Assembly: GCF_001653565.1 (NCBI RefSeq)
Contig: NZ_LYPB01000073.1
Location: 170,896 to 234,895 of the forward strand
Length of the DNA: 64,000 bases
Direction: 5' to 3'
Source: Paenibacillus oryzisoli
GTDB lineage: Bacteria; Bacillota; Bacilli; Paenibacillales; NBRC-103111
The translations under genes were made by a program, and so were the position numbers. Positions 19,101 to 28,462 of this stretch are shown piece by piece. Below the pieces are notes generated by a model. That model searched no databases. It was not told the DNA's origin and saw nothing but the letters and a program-made list of their open reading frames with translations. Every line of letters begins with the position of its first letter. Positions within the stretch are counted from its first letter, which is position 1.

Positions 19101-20652
19101 TCCCCCGCTGTTGCGGTGTTTCGCCTGCGTTCATATAGATGGCTCCGAGGTCGGAGAACATTTTGCATACATCATAAATGTTGTTGTATTCTACGAGGTG
19201 ATCGTTGCCGAAGATCAGAATGCCAGGATGCGGAGCATCATGAATTTCGTTGTGCGACACACGGTTGCCGACACCGGTCAGAATGACACTCGGATTGTAC
19301 GCCTTGTGATAATAGGCGAAGTCGTGAATGTGCGAATTTTCCACATAGTTGTTGCCAGGCTCCAGGGTGACGCGGCTGCCTCCGTTCAACGTGACCGCTG
19401 TCCCACCGATATGATGGATGTGACTATTCGTTATTCCGTGATTCACCCCCGTTGCTGTCGCAAAATCATTGTATAACCATCGGCTTTGTGTATTGATCTG
19501 CACGCCGCCATTTGTAAAGTTACGGATTTCGCAATGGGATAGCAGCACATGATTGCCACCCATAATCACCACGGCGGAATCGCGTCCATTCTCCAACGTT
19601 AGATCTTCGAACGTGACATAGGAAGCGCCGACCGCATTAATCATGGGTGTTTTCAGCATCGTAACGGTAATCTCGGGATGCGCCGCTTCAAACGCTGCGG
19701 TCGGCATGAAATATAAGACGCCCTGCGTACGGTCGATGTAATATTCGCCAGGCATATCGATTTCTTCAAGTAAATTTTGTGCAAAATGGAAATCCGGATA
19801 CCAGTTCTTGAATAAGCCGCTCATTTCGCCGTAGCGCAATGTGATCTGCTTATTCACGGCATCAATCGAAGCGATTTGGTTATACGACCATTCCCAGCTG
19901 TAACCGAAAATACCGTCCAACCAAACGTCGTTGGCATTCGTCCAGTATTGCGGCCGGTCGTACGTATAGCTGAACGTCCCTCCCCGATCCTGCAGATCCC
20001 CATCCTTACGTGTCGGACCCGCATCGATGATGTCGCCCATTTGCACGGTACCGTTATTCGGCCAGCGCGCAAGCGTCATGCCCTCGCCAGCCACGTACAG
20101 CTCCATGGGAGGAACCTGACTGACATCGTTTGCCTTATAGTAACCATGTCGGCTCATCACGCCGTAATCCGAAATGCCGTGACTACTCAGATCCACCTGC
20201 AGCACTTTGGTACGTGCATCCGGACTAATAATCCGCTGCTGAATGGCTGAATCGGTAACTGGTGTAAACCAATTCTTATCGAGCGATTGACCGCCGGATA
20301 AACTTACCTTCTCATTCGGATAAGCTTTGTAGATAATCGGACTGTCAGCCGTACCGGAATCTTGCCCCTCAATCTGGAAGCTAGCTGTTCTATTATACGT
20401 ACCGCCACGCAAATAAACGGTCACACCCCCATCGGGCAAGCCGGAAGTGACCTTCAACTGACGAACGGCATCGCGGGCTTTTTCTATCGTTTGAAAAGGC
20501 TCATTGATCCCTCCTGAATTGAAATCGCTTCCATTAGTGGCCACATAGAAAGCCGTTTCCGGTAATCCGGATTCGGCCTGTATGGCAGGTAACATAAACA
20601 AATTCGACATCATAGCTGTGATTGCGAGAATGATTGCTTTATTTCTAAACAT
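16015..20652 (-). CDS. Secreted multidomain right-handed beta-helix protein
   Basis: About 1545 aa. Signal peptide ends near 27 (LPAIQAES). A pectate-lyase-type right-handed parallel beta-helix follows (about 35-690, opening FYVATNGSDFNSGG and VTVYLRGGTY). Next come two copies of an Ig-like Big_2 domain plus a LamG-like beta-sandwich (about 700-965 and 970-1230), an OmpL47-like module, an Ig-like module and a C-terminal FIMAH-like helical domain. It probably cuts or binds a polysaccharide outside the cell. The ATG at 20652 sits 9 nt after GAAGGGA; a GTG 13 codons upstream is less likely. The last ~35 residues overlap the heparinase gene out of frame and may reflect a lost stop. Confidence 0.82.
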   Translation of the reverse strand: MFRNKAIILAITAMMSNLFMLPAIQAESGLPETAFYVATNGSDFNSGGINEPFQTIEKARDAVRQLKVTSGLPDGGVTVYLRGGTYNRTASFQIEGQDSGTADSPIIYKAYPNEKVSLSGGQSLDKNWFTPVTDSAIQQRIISPDARTKVLQVDLSSHGISDYGVMSRHGYYKANDVSQVPPMELYVAGEGMTLARWPNNGTVQMGDIIDAGPTRKDGDLQDRGGTFSYTYDRPQYWTNANDVWLDGIFGYSWEWSYNQIASIDAVNKQITLRYGEMSGLFKNWYPDFHFAQNLLEEIDMPGEYYIDRTQGVLYFMPTAAFEAAHPEITVTMLKTPMINAVGASYVTFEDLTLENGRDSAVVIMGGNHVLLSHCEIRNFTNGGVQINTQSRWLYNDFATATGVNHGITNSHIHHIGGTAVTLNGGSRVTLEPGNNYVENSHIHDFAYYHKAYNPSVILTGVGNRVSHNEIHDAPHPGILIFGNDHLVEYNNIYDVCKMFSDLGAIYMNAGETPQQRGTVIRGNYFHNIGESKAGVEGVYPDNFTMGLTIEDNIFYKMGNSAIKNNGGAHIKTQNNLFIDSEVPYDYADIYLGDAPDKQIPKNYMPKWQALFAQNNNFVGTPYLVKYPELADFFTENRYYPTTNTLQNNVIYNPTMARSSITNAQGAYDKFNLLQYANNWVTNSDPGFVNLAGGDLNLKSDAAVFQQIPGFHPIPFDDIGIIGKAGPYLAPDTIPVQGIRAYDATVTIGIGKSYELHTAVLPWDATNPKLLFTSSDPSVVKVDSKGTLKGAGIGQAVITVTSAENPLLQDEVMINIELGDGIYEYTDFETGRNSWPVDPNRSVVDMGGNHMYKVLKGATAVSPNDYANYELTFKMKTPPTMPSLGTIYFFDRLGSSGGGRIGYRKIEDGTSKWLLYNKAWGTVKEVNLPYSDLAADTEYSVKLIVKGADISLYVNGVLKLKATDATHNPSGTVGFYAGGFDYLLFDDIKLSVPTTKVAGLLLDRTSANLGADEGLNLHVSFDPSDSVNHAVTWTSSNPAAAVVDGNGLVTAVGPGETDITVTSVETPEASATSHIIVSDVLLKTDFESGGGGWPVDPNRSIITVNGDHKYRLLKGASATSPRSFTNYNLTFKMKTPATIPSAATLYIFDRLVAGSGDRIGYRKTVDGASQWILYNGAWGTVKQSSLNYEDLAPNTEYTFELIVNGADISLLVNGALKLKASDPAHNLTGTIGFYAGGFDNLIFDDIMVTQLREPITAPSITPTEPDGANNWYANPITIGLGRDEQSSTLAQTNYSLDGGVTWQPYVTPIVIETDGVHTVSYRSTDYAGKIEAVQTKTVHLDRTGPSVTISTPSVNQALKNSEVLTPQFILSDSLSGVDPSKTKVWLDEQPIVEGDQIPLYTLPLGNHELIVTGVDAAGNQGSRTVTFQTYADTDSLQALISQFTTMSWITNKGIANSLVVKLQHNNLDAFLHEVEAQKGKHITLAAAQILLRDASNLQMTTNLTMNQKGEFHDSVSSIKRSDHSRSTSADNPDLRSFDPGATKGSS

Positions 20653-20715
20653 AGCTCTACATCCCTTCGTAAAGAAATTTTTACTCCTCACAGGAGAGAC
20701 GAATTAAGGACAGCG

Positions 20716-21585
20716 TCAACCCTTTACCGATCCAATCATTGTACCTTTCTCAAAGTAGCGCAGCAGAAATGGATACATGATCAACACGGGAAGAGCGGAT
20801 ACAATAACCGCTGCCATCTTCAAACTCTCTGGAGCAGGGGGAACCTCATTCACAGCCGTTGTAAACGGATCGAGCCTATTCTCGATCAGAATTTGCCGAA
20901 CAATCTGCTGCAGCACGAACTTGGATTGATCTGTCACATACAGCAAATTGTCCATAAAGGCATTAATGTGATACACAAGCGACCATAGTCCAATCGTAAC
21001 TAGAACAGGGACAGACAGTGGCAAAATAATACGAATAAGAATTCGCAGATCACGCGCTCCGTCAATCTTCGCCGCTTCAATTAGCGCATCCGGAATCGAG
21101 CGGAAGAACGAAATCATCACCAACACTTGGAATGCGTTCGCCGCATGCGGAAGCACATAGACCCACCGCGTATTCAATAGATGAAGCTCCTTGATTAGCA
21201 AATAGTTCGGCACGATCCCACCATCGAAAATCATGGTAAAGAGCAGGAGCAGTACCAATACCCGCTTCCATGGCATTTCATTGCGAGACAGCGGATACGC
21301 TGCGCACACGGTAACGATCAAGGTAAGCGCTGTGCCAACAACCATCCGGAATAGCGTATTGCTGTATCCTTTCCAGATGAATGGGTACGTCAACAATTCC
21401 TTGTATGGCGTCAGCGTGAGATCCCTCGGAATCCAGTGAAAGCCGCTGCGAAGCGCCTCTCCCCTCCCGCTTAGCGATACCGACAGCACGTGAATAAAAG
21501 GGTAGACGACAATAATGGCAAGTATGCCAAGTACAATATAAATAAGACTAACGCTTAATCGATCTTGCCAGTTTCCAGTTCTCAT
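20716..21585 (-). CDS. Sugar ABC transporter permease, LplC-type
   Basis: A 289-aa permease with six TM segments, EAA loop IEAAKIDGARDLRILIRIILP and the terminal FEKGTMIGSVKG. AGGAGG precedes its ATG. It sits between the companion permease (13 nt upstream) and the beta-helix gene, linking the secreted enzyme to uptake of its products. It needs an ATPase encoded elsewhere. Confidence 0.93.
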   Translation of the reverse strand: MRTGNWQDRLSVSLIYIVLGILAIIVVYPFIHVLSVSLSGRGEALRSGFHWIPRDLTLTPYKELLTYPFIWKGYSNTLFRMVVGTALTLIVTVCAAYPLSRNEMPWKRVLVLLLLFTMIFDGGIVPNYLLIKELHLLNTRWVYVLPHAANAFQVLVMISFFRSIPDALIEAAKIDGARDLRILIRIILPLSVPVLVTIGLWSLVYHINAFMDNLLYVTDQSKFVLQQIVRQILIENRLDPFTTAVNEVPPAPESLKMAAVIVSALPVLIMYPFLLRYFEKGTMIGSVKG

Positions 21586-21598
21586 GTTGCGAATCCTC

Positions 21599-22498
21599 CT
21601 ACCATAAGCCGCTCTCTCCCTTGCTTAATCTGCGCACCGTGAAGTTAGCCCCCAGAATTAGCAGCAAACCTACTAAAGACTTGAACAAGCCAATCGCAGC
21701 TGTATAACTGTATTGGAATTGTTGTAGTCCAACGCGATAGACGTAAGTGTCAATGACATCTCCCGTATCAAAGGTGACAGGATTGAGCAAGTTGATAATT
21801 TGTTCAAAGTTTGCGCTCAAGAAGCCCCCTAGGCTGAGAATGAACATAATTGCAATGGTTGGCATAATCGACGGAATATTAATATGAAACAAACGCTGCC
21901 AGCGATTCGCCCCATCCATCGTTGCTGATTCATGAAGCTCGGGATTAATGCCCGATAGGGCAGCAAAATAAATAATCGATCCCCAGCCGATATCCTTCAA
22001 TATGGCTGAACCCACCACTATAGAGCGAAAATATTCCTTATGTCCCATATAAAATACCGGTTTCCCACCGAACCAACTCACGATCTCAGCCACAATGCCC
22101 GTGGTCGGCGACAGGAAGTAGATGACAAGGCCGGACATAATGACCCACGAAACGAAATGCGGCAGATACATCGTCATCTGTACGAAGCGCTGAAAAAAGC
22201 GGGATCTAATTTCATTCAGCAGAAGCGCCAGCACAATCGGTGCAGGAAAGGCGAACAGCAGCAAGTAGAGATTCAGCAGCAGTGTATTACTTAGCAATCG
22301 GTAGAAATCGGATGAATGAAAGAGCGCTTCAAAATGCTTAAAGCCCACCCAGGGGCTGCCCCAGATGCCATCGACAACGCGAAAATCTTTGAAAGCGATC
22401 AGTACCCCGTAGATCGGGCCATATTTGAATATGAGAAAAAAGGCAAAGGCAAACAAATAGAGCGCAAACAGCTCCCTATTTTTCATTATCGTCTTCAT
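21599..22498 (-). CDS. Sugar ABC transporter permease, LplB-type
   Basis: A 299-aa permease whose first TM is followed by YGPIYGVLIAFKDF, with the EAA loop HESATMDGANRWQRLFHINIP. It forms the channel with the next gene product and receives substrate from the lipoprotein encoded 91 nt upstream. Ribosome site GAGGAAG. Confidence 0.93.
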   Translation of the reverse strand: MKTIMKNRELFALYLFAFAFFLIFKYGPIYGVLIAFKDFRVVDGIWGSPWVGFKHFEALFHSSDFYRLLSNTLLLNLYLLLFAFPAPIVLALLLNEIRSRFFQRFVQMTMYLPHFVSWVIMSGLVIYFLSPTTGIVAEIVSWFGGKPVFYMGHKEYFRSIVVGSAILKDIGWGSIIYFAALSGINPELHESATMDGANRWQRLFHINIPSIMPTIAIMFILSLGGFLSANFEQIINLLNPVTFDTGDVIDTYVYRVGLQQFQYSYTAAIGLFKSLVGLLLILGANFTVRRLSKGESGLW

Positions 22499-22589
22499 AT
22501 CTTGTGCACTTCCTCAGGGCCAGTTGCGATGCCTCCCCGGCAGCGTTTAACGATGTACTACCGAGGATACGAATCGCTTCTCAAGCTGA

Positions 22590-24149
22590 TTATTTTTTGA
22601 ACTGCTTCTGGTACATCTCATTAGCTTCCTTGGTCAGTTCGTCTCCACCCTTGGCTTTCCACTCTGTCACATACTTATCGAAATCGCTAAGCGGCACTTC
22701 TCCACTGATGATTTGTGCAAAATATTTTTGCGTCAGCGCTGTCAAATCCTTCTTATATTTGCCATCGGATGGAAGCGCAGCGAATAATAGCGCATCTGTC
22801 TGATTCGGTGCGGAAGAATAGGTACGAACCGCTTCGTTCAACTGCGGGTTAGAATATTTATCCCGATAAGCCCGAGTCGTGATATTGCCAAGGGAGAACA
22901 ACCGGATGCCAACTGCATCACGTTGTTCCTGCTTTTCGAAACCCGTTAAGATTTTCGTTGCGCCAGAAGTCGCTCCGCTCGCTGCAAAATCCCACTGTGT
23001 CCCTTTGACACCCAAACTCGTCATATTGATTGTTTCTTCGTCACTGCTCTCTGCTCGCAATATTTCAAAAATCTTATTCAGCTTAGCTGGATCATTCTTC
23101 ACCTTGTTGCCCAGCACGATGTAATTACTTTTCACGCCCCAATCCCAGCTGCCGCTGCCGCCAGGTCCTTTCGGATTTTTACCCAGTTGGAGCTTGGCAT
23201 TCGGATTGATGTCTTTCATCGCTATATTTGTCGCTCCATCAGCGAGCGCTGCTTTGCCGACTTGCTCCTCAATCACACCAATTCGACTGTTATACAGCTT
23301 CTTGCGGTATGAATCTTGTGTATCCGTAATATATTCAGGATCGATCACGCCGTCTGCATACCATTTGCGCAGTTTCTCAAGAGCTGCCTTGGCTTCAGGC
23401 ATGATGGAACCGTTCATAATCGCTCCTTGTTTCTCGTGCCACATCGTTGGTTGTACGCCAAATGCGCCAAATATCGAGTAGAAGCCCGTTGACCACGTTG
23501 ACGTCGCCGTACCAGTTAATCCGTAGGTATCGTTCTTGCCATTGCCGTCTGGGTCTTTCTTCGCAAACGCATAAGCCGCCTGTTCGAATTCATCTAATGT
23601 CTCTGGAAGCTTCGTGATGCCTACTTTGTCGAGCCAATCTTTGCGCCATAACATCGTGAGGTCGTATGGTTTCAAATCGATAAACATTGGAACTGCCCAG
23701 AGCTTATCGCTAAACGTTACCGTCTGGAAAAGCGCCTTCGACTGCATCACATCTTTATAGTATTCCGGCATTTTGTCTTTCACCATATTCGGATCTAAGT
23801 CCATCAGAACACCTTGCGCTTGGTAAGCAGATACATTGGATGGATCTCCCAGCATGAACACATCCGGTACGTCACCTGAAGCGATACTGGCATCGGTCAC
23901 TTTGACCGGTTTGATTTTGATATTGAATTTCTGTTCAAGCCACTTCTGTACTGGCGTATCAGCCACAACGGCCGGTGCTTGGAATTGAATGCCCCACGTA
24001 ATTTCAATTGGTTTTGCAGCAGCAGTGCTACTCGGTTGACTCGATTCGGAAGTTGTTTTCTTATCTGCGGCACATCCGCTAAGTACGCTTGCAGCCATAC
24101 TAGCTGCTAATACGGTGAGTGCGACTGGTTTCATTTTATAGTTAGGCAC
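22590..24149 (-). CDS. Extracellular sugar-binding lipoprotein (LplA-like)
   Basis: A 519-aa CUT1 binding protein with lipobox SVLSGC (Cys about 26 from the chosen start). The KKDPDGNGKNDTYGLTG motif is typical of these Paenibacillus proteins. The chosen start is GTG at 24149, 6 nt after AGGGGGAG; a GTG seven codons upstream lacks such a site. First gene of the operon that continues through two permeases, the beta-helix protein and the heparinase-like enzyme, and divergent from an AraC regulator. Confidence 0.92.
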   Translation of the reverse strand: MPNYKMKPVALTVLAASMAASVLSGCAADKKTTSESSQPSSTAAAKPIEITWGIQFQAPAVVADTPVQKWLEQKFNIKIKPVKVTDASIASGDVPDVFMLGDPSNVSAYQAQGVLMDLDPNMVKDKMPEYYKDVMQSKALFQTVTFSDKLWAVPMFIDLKPYDLTMLWRKDWLDKVGITKLPETLDEFEQAAYAFAKKDPDGNGKNDTYGLTGTATSTWSTGFYSIFGAFGVQPTMWHEKQGAIMNGSIMPEAKAALEKLRKWYADGVIDPEYITDTQDSYRKKLYNSRIGVIEEQVGKAALADGATNIAMKDINPNAKLQLGKNPKGPGGSGSWDWGVKSNYIVLGNKVKNDPAKLNKIFEILRAESSDEETINMTSLGVKGTQWDFAASGATSGATKILTGFEKQEQRDAVGIRLFSLGNITTRAYRDKYSNPQLNEAVRTYSSAPNQTDALLFAALPSDGKYKKDLTALTQKYFAQIISGEVPLSDFDKYVTEWKAKGGDELTKEANEMYQKQFKK

Positions 24150-24170
24150 AATAATCTCCCCCTGCTTCAC

Positions 24171-24452
24171 ATCATGATTTCCGTTCCTTAACGCGCTCTA
24201 CCCCGGCCGGGAATTGGGAACGGTTACATCCTTTACGATATCCCGTGGCAGACAACTACACAATGATCTCATTCGATTTTCTTTATGTTTTTCCTTTCTG
24301 AGGCTGTTTTTATCCCCTTATGTTATCCGATTTTTCGTATGTTTTTCGCCTCTCGCCTTCCCCTTCCCTCATTCTGTGCTATAATTTGCATGGTGCTGAG
24401 TACGTTATCCACCTAATCTTGAAAACGCTAACACTACGAAAGGAGGGTTTGG
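24171..24452. promoter_or_regulatory. Divergent control region with duplicated 20-bp operator-like repeats
   Basis: Two similar direct repeats, CGATTTTCTTTATGTTTTTC (24274-24293) and CGATTTTTCGTATGTTTTTC (24328-24347), lie 54 bp apart between the importer operon and the AraC regulator gene. For the regulator gene, an extended -10 TGCTATAAT ends at 24385. The repeats are good candidates for binding sites of that regulator. Confidence 0.5.
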
Positions 24453-26813
24453 ATGCCTAGTCTTCAACTCATTCGCAACCGATCTCTCTTCGTCAAACTG
24501 CTGTTGTCCATGACAGCGATCGTCGTTGTCACGGTCATTCTTATTTCCTCGGTCACCTATACGATTTCTGCCGATACCAGCATTCAGAATTCCATTGAAT
24601 ATAATCAATCCATCATGGAGCAGCAGCGAGAATTGATTCATAAAGAACTTACTGCGATACAGAATATCGCCTCGAGCATGGTCATGACCCAATCCTACCT
24701 GTTTCATAAAATAAATGATAAGCTCAGTGTCTCTTCACTTATTGACTTAACGCGGTTTCTGGAGGAGCAGCAGAAGCTAAATCCTTATATTGACTCCATT
24801 TATCTCGTCTACAATAAGCTTGATCTCGTACTGACCTCTCGTTCCGATATGAAAATGTCTCCACTCTCTTCCTTCACCGACCGTTCTTGGATAACGACAA
24901 TGAGTGAAGACACCGCGAACCGGACTGTTTGGCTAACCAATCGTCCTGGTATTGCGGCCAAAGGAACATTAGCCACCAGTTTAATGCAGAAAATGCCGCT
25001 CATCGGTCCCGTTGATGGAGCTATTGTAATCAATTTGAAGCTCGACCTTCTCTTCAAAGAATATTTGAGCCATTATCATAATAAAAAGGGACTGACGCTT
25101 GTTCTCGGATCCAATGGAGAACCGCTCTATAGTGAAACGGAAGAGGCAGCAGCCCTCATTGGGAAATTTAATCAAAGCGCGCTATCCGCTCCAGGGAGCG
25201 GTTCCTACGTTGACGATCGCCAGTGGATCGTGACCTACACCACCTCTAGTGTGACAGGGTGGAAGTTTGTTAATTTGACCAAACGTTCCGTTCTGCTTCA
25301 GGGCCTTAACCGTATCAAAATGATTGTGGCTGCCATATCTGCGATTTACGTTAGCATTGCTATATTGCTGCTGATCTACATTTCTCAGCGACTATATCGA
25401 CCGCTTAAAAGCGTTGTCGCCTATATAAGCGGAGCCAATGCGGCTGCTGTGCCCTCTACGGGTGAGAGTGCGAGTCAAGAAGCTCCTCAGCCAGCCGCTG
25501 ATGAAGCGAGCTTCATTCAGATGGCTTTCGAACGGCTTCGTCATAGCCGGGAGACGATTCTCAGCGAGAAGGAACGGGTAGAAACATTACTTGGGGATAA
25601 CCGTTCAGCGATTAAGGAGAAATATTTGAGCGATCTTATCAAGGGGAGGGCTATTTCTAATCAGGGCAATGGGCAGGAGAAAGATGCAGCGGAGCTACTG
25701 GGACTCCAATTGGATTTCGAACGGTTTGCCATCCTGACGATCGAGTTGGAGGAACAATCTCTGCTGAGTGACTCGACTGGCAATCTTCACTTTCATCTCT
25801 TTCAATATGGTTTGATTGAAGAGCTAGGACCCGAAATTGACGGCGAAATCTTCGCTAGAGACGATGAACGCATCATGATCATCATTCTTGCTGTGCCAAC
25901 CAATCAAGACGATTATCCAACCGAGCTTGCGAGAAAGCTCCAGCGTACTATGGAGAGCCGTTACAGCATCATGGCTACGATCGGCGTTAGTCGTACCCAC
26001 TCAGGTGCTTATTCGGCCCAAACCGCCTATGAAGAATCGGTCGAAGCGCTCAGCCTGAAAATGTATGTCGGCAAGGGCGAAATCGTGCCCTATTCCATCG
26101 TCAGCTCTTGGAAGCAGGATGAGGAGACCTATTACTATCCCTACGAGCTAGAGACCAAGCTGCTTCAGGCGCTGCTTCAGTTGCATGAGGAAGAATGTGC
26201 GGAAACGATCAGCCGCATCACGCAAGAAGTGACTGCCCGCAGGCTGAGGAAAGCCAATGTGCAGCAACTTTTCTTCCAATTGAGCGGGGAGATCGTCAAA
26301 ACGCTGGTGCAAACCGGAGGAGATATGACCGCCGTACTCGGCGATCGACCGTTCGTGCTGTCTGGTATCCAGACGCTGCGCGATATGGAGGCACGCTTGA
26401 TGGACATGTGCGTCCAAATTATCACGCACAATCGAGAGAAACGGTTGAAACTCAACGATATGACCCTGCAGCTTGCTACCGAATTTATGGAAAATAATTA
26501 TAATAACAACATCACCATCGAGACGGTTGCTGGGCACGTGCAGCGAAGCACATCCTTTTTGAGCCGTATTTTCAAGGAAACAACAGGTACAACGATCAAC
26601 GACCATTTGATTCATCTGCGTATCAAACGAGCCTGCGAACTGCTGCGGCAGCCCAAGTATTCGCTCGAGGATATCTGCCGTGAAATCGGCTATGCCAACG
26701 TCAGCTACTTCAGCAAGCTGTTCAAATCTCGCATGGGGACTACGCCTGGACAGTACCGCTTACTGCAGACGGTGGACCAAATTCCTACAGGGGGGATGGG
26801 GGATTCGGAGTAG
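24453..26813 (+). CDS. Membrane-anchored AraC-family transcriptional regulator
   Basis: A 786-aa protein. A TM helix at about 13-37 and another at about 290-313 flank a large extracellular, Cache-like sensor region. A cytosolic part follows, ending in an AraC/XylS domain (about 670-775) with IETVAGHVQRSTSFLSRIFK and LEDICREIGYANVSYFSKLF. There is no kinase or receiver domain, so sensing and DNA binding are in one chain. AAGGAGG precedes the ATG. Divergent from the 24149 operon, which it probably controls in response to extracellular sugar. Confidence 0.9.
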   Translation: MPSLQLIRNRSLFVKLLLSMTAIVVVTVILISSVTYTISADTSIQNSIEYNQSIMEQQRELIHKELTAIQNIASSMVMTQSYLFHKINDKLSVSSLIDLTRFLEEQQKLNPYIDSIYLVYNKLDLVLTSRSDMKMSPLSSFTDRSWITTMSEDTANRTVWLTNRPGIAAKGTLATSLMQKMPLIGPVDGAIVINLKLDLLFKEYLSHYHNKKGLTLVLGSNGEPLYSETEEAAALIGKFNQSALSAPGSGSYVDDRQWIVTYTTSSVTGWKFVNLTKRSVLLQGLNRIKMIVAAISAIYVSIAILLLIYISQRLYRPLKSVVAYISGANAAAVPSTGESASQEAPQPAADEASFIQMAFERLRHSRETILSEKERVETLLGDNRSAIKEKYLSDLIKGRAISNQGNGQEKDAAELLGLQLDFERFAILTIELEEQSLLSDSTGNLHFHLFQYGLIEELGPEIDGEIFARDDERIMIIILAVPTNQDDYPTELARKLQRTMESRYSIMATIGVSRTHSGAYSAQTAYEESVEALSLKMYVGKGEIVPYSIVSSWKQDEETYYYPYELETKLLQALLQLHEEECAETISRITQEVTARRLRKANVQQLFFQLSGEIVKTLVQTGGDMTAVLGDRPFVLSGIQTLRDMEARLMDMCVQIITHNREKRLKLNDMTLQLATEFMENNYNNNITIETVAGHVQRSTSFLSRIFKETTGTTINDHLIHLRIKRACELLRQPKYSLEDICREIGYANVSYFSKLFKSRMGTTPGQYRLLQTVDQIPTGGMGDSE

Positions 26814-26860
26814 TCTGACTTGAAACTAAAGAAGAGTTGCCGCGAGCGAAAAATTTCAAA

Positions 26861-26907
26861 ATCAAACAAACACACCCGCCTATTGGGAACGAGTGTGTTT
26901 GTTTGAT
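26861..26907. terminator. Bidirectional terminator between convergent genes
   Basis: ATCAAACAAACACAC (26861-26875) pairs with GTGTGTTTGTTTGAT (26893-26907) across a short loop, between the rightward AraC gene and the leftward regulator gene. T-rich tracts flank it, more strongly on the minus strand. Confidence 0.7.
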
Positions 26908-26926
26908 TGCTGGTTTCTTGGAAGAG

Positions 26927-28462
26927 TCACTGTCCAGCCATTTGCTTGCGGTATTCCTTCGGGGAGACTCCCGCTATTTTGTTGAACATATGCGTGAAAT
27001 AATTAGAATCGTTGAATCCGGTAGCCTCGGAAATTTCGAATATTTTCATTTCCGTGCTTTTCAGCAGAAGCTTCGCTTTCTGTACGCGCAGGTTTTGGAC
27101 GTACACGGTTACACTTTCCCCGATCTCCTTTTTAAACAAATTGCTGAAATAGCTGGGGTTGAGATGAACATGGGCTGCCACCTCAGCCAAGCCGCATACC
27201 CCCATGTATGATTCTTCGATAAACCGAATGGCCTGCTTGACGGGATTATCATTCTTACTAGCAAGCCAGTTATTGTGGGACTGCAGGAATTCATGAATGT
27301 ATCCCTTCAGCCATTCTACAATTTCCTCAGACGTTGTACATTTGTAGATAGAATCCCACTCTATAGGGCGAACGGTCATTTGCCATTCGGGAAACTGGAC
27401 CTGAACCAGCCGGAGAATGGCAGCAGCCAGCAGCAGCGCTTCGATCTTTGCGGATTGCGGAGGTAAATAGCATATCCGGAGAGCTTGCCCCTGCATCTCC
27501 CGGCTCAGCAAACTGTTATCCTCCGACATAAGCCAGCTTACAATCTCCTTCTCCTTCTCGTATAACGCTGTCTGGTTGAGTAGTGCTTCATTCGCAGAAC
27601 CGTGTTGCTTATACCCTTCCCTGCAATACCGTTTGTAGCCTTGGTGTAAATCCTCTGTACTAGTACATTGCCCTTGTCCATTATATTCAAGAACTAACCT
27701 TAGATAATGATGGACAGAATCAGTGAGTAACTGCAGCCATGAAGAGGAAGTATCCTGCCGGGAAGCACTCCGATCCACCAATAAAGCCCACTCCGAAGCG
27801 TTCAACGGAAACAGACGAAAGCCGCCGGGAAACCATTTATTCAACTGCTCCCCGACTATATTGGAGAAAGCAAACTGCAAAAGCGGGACATCCTGGTCTG
27901 AATAATGCTTCTCCGGCGGGAAATAGGTAGGAACACGGAGAAAATGCAGTTCGCATTGATTCATCCGTTTTAGCAGAGCGTCCACCACTTCACCGTTGCA
28001 GGGCATGCCCATGATCGCCGAGCGTAGCTCGCTGTCTTCATGCTGGCGCTTCCAGCCCTCTACCAAGAGCTGGGACTGGCTTTCTTTAATCAGCTGCACA
28101 TAAATCCGATCGAGTACACATAAGATATCCGATTCCACACAAGGCTTCGTGATAAAGTCCAGCACCCCGAACTTGACGGCAGACTGGGCATATGTAAAAT
28201 CCTTAAATCCGGTTACGAGCACAATTTTAGTTAGCCAACCGCGCTTTCTGATTTCTTCTGCCAGCCGCAGACCATCAATATGGGGCATCCGGATATCGGT
28301 CAACAAGAGATCCGGGACACATTTCTCCATCATTAACAAGGCGTCCCTGCCATTTCCCGCTTCCCCCATGACCACCCACTCGGCGGACCGCTTCCCTACC
28401 AGCCTCCTCAACCCCTTACGGAAGTGTGGCTGGTCTTCTGCAATAAACATCTTACCCTTCAT
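26927..28462 (-). CDS. YesN-type response regulator with AraC DNA-binding domain
   Basis: About 511 aa. The receiver domain has the phospho-acceptor Asp in LLTDIRMPHIDG and Lys in FITKPC. The C-terminal AraC domain has LAEVAAHVHLNPSYFSNLFK and IFEISEATGFNDSNYFTHMF and ends KEYRKQMAGQ. I chose the ATG at 28462 because GGAGGGG lies just before it; an ATG five codons upstream overlaps that site. The start overlaps the kinase gene by about 11 nt. Probably controls the adjacent pectin/arabinan importer genes, which is an inference from position. Confidence 0.93.
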   Translation of the reverse strand: MKGKMFIAEDQPHFRKGLRRLVGKRSAEWVVMGEAGNGRDALLMMEKCVPDLLLTDIRMPHIDGLRLAEEIRKRGWLTKIVLVTGFKDFTYAQSAVKFGVLDFITKPCVESDILCVLDRIYVQLIKESQSQLLVEGWKRQHEDSELRSAIMGMPCNGEVVDALLKRMNQCELHFLRVPTYFPPEKHYSDQDVPLLQFAFSNIVGEQLNKWFPGGFRLFPLNASEWALLVDRSASRQDTSSSWLQLLTDSVHHYLRLVLEYNGQGQCTSTEDLHQGYKRYCREGYKQHGSANEALLNQTALYEKEKEIVSWLMSEDNSLLSREMQGQALRICYLPPQSAKIEALLLAAAILRLVQVQFPEWQMTVRPIEWDSIYKCTTSEEIVEWLKGYIHEFLQSHNNWLASKNDNPVKQAIRFIEESYMGVCGLAEVAAHVHLNPSYFSNLFKKEIGESVTVYVQNLRVQKAKLLLKSTEMKIFEISEATGFNDSNYFTHMFNKIAGVSPKEYRKQMAGQ

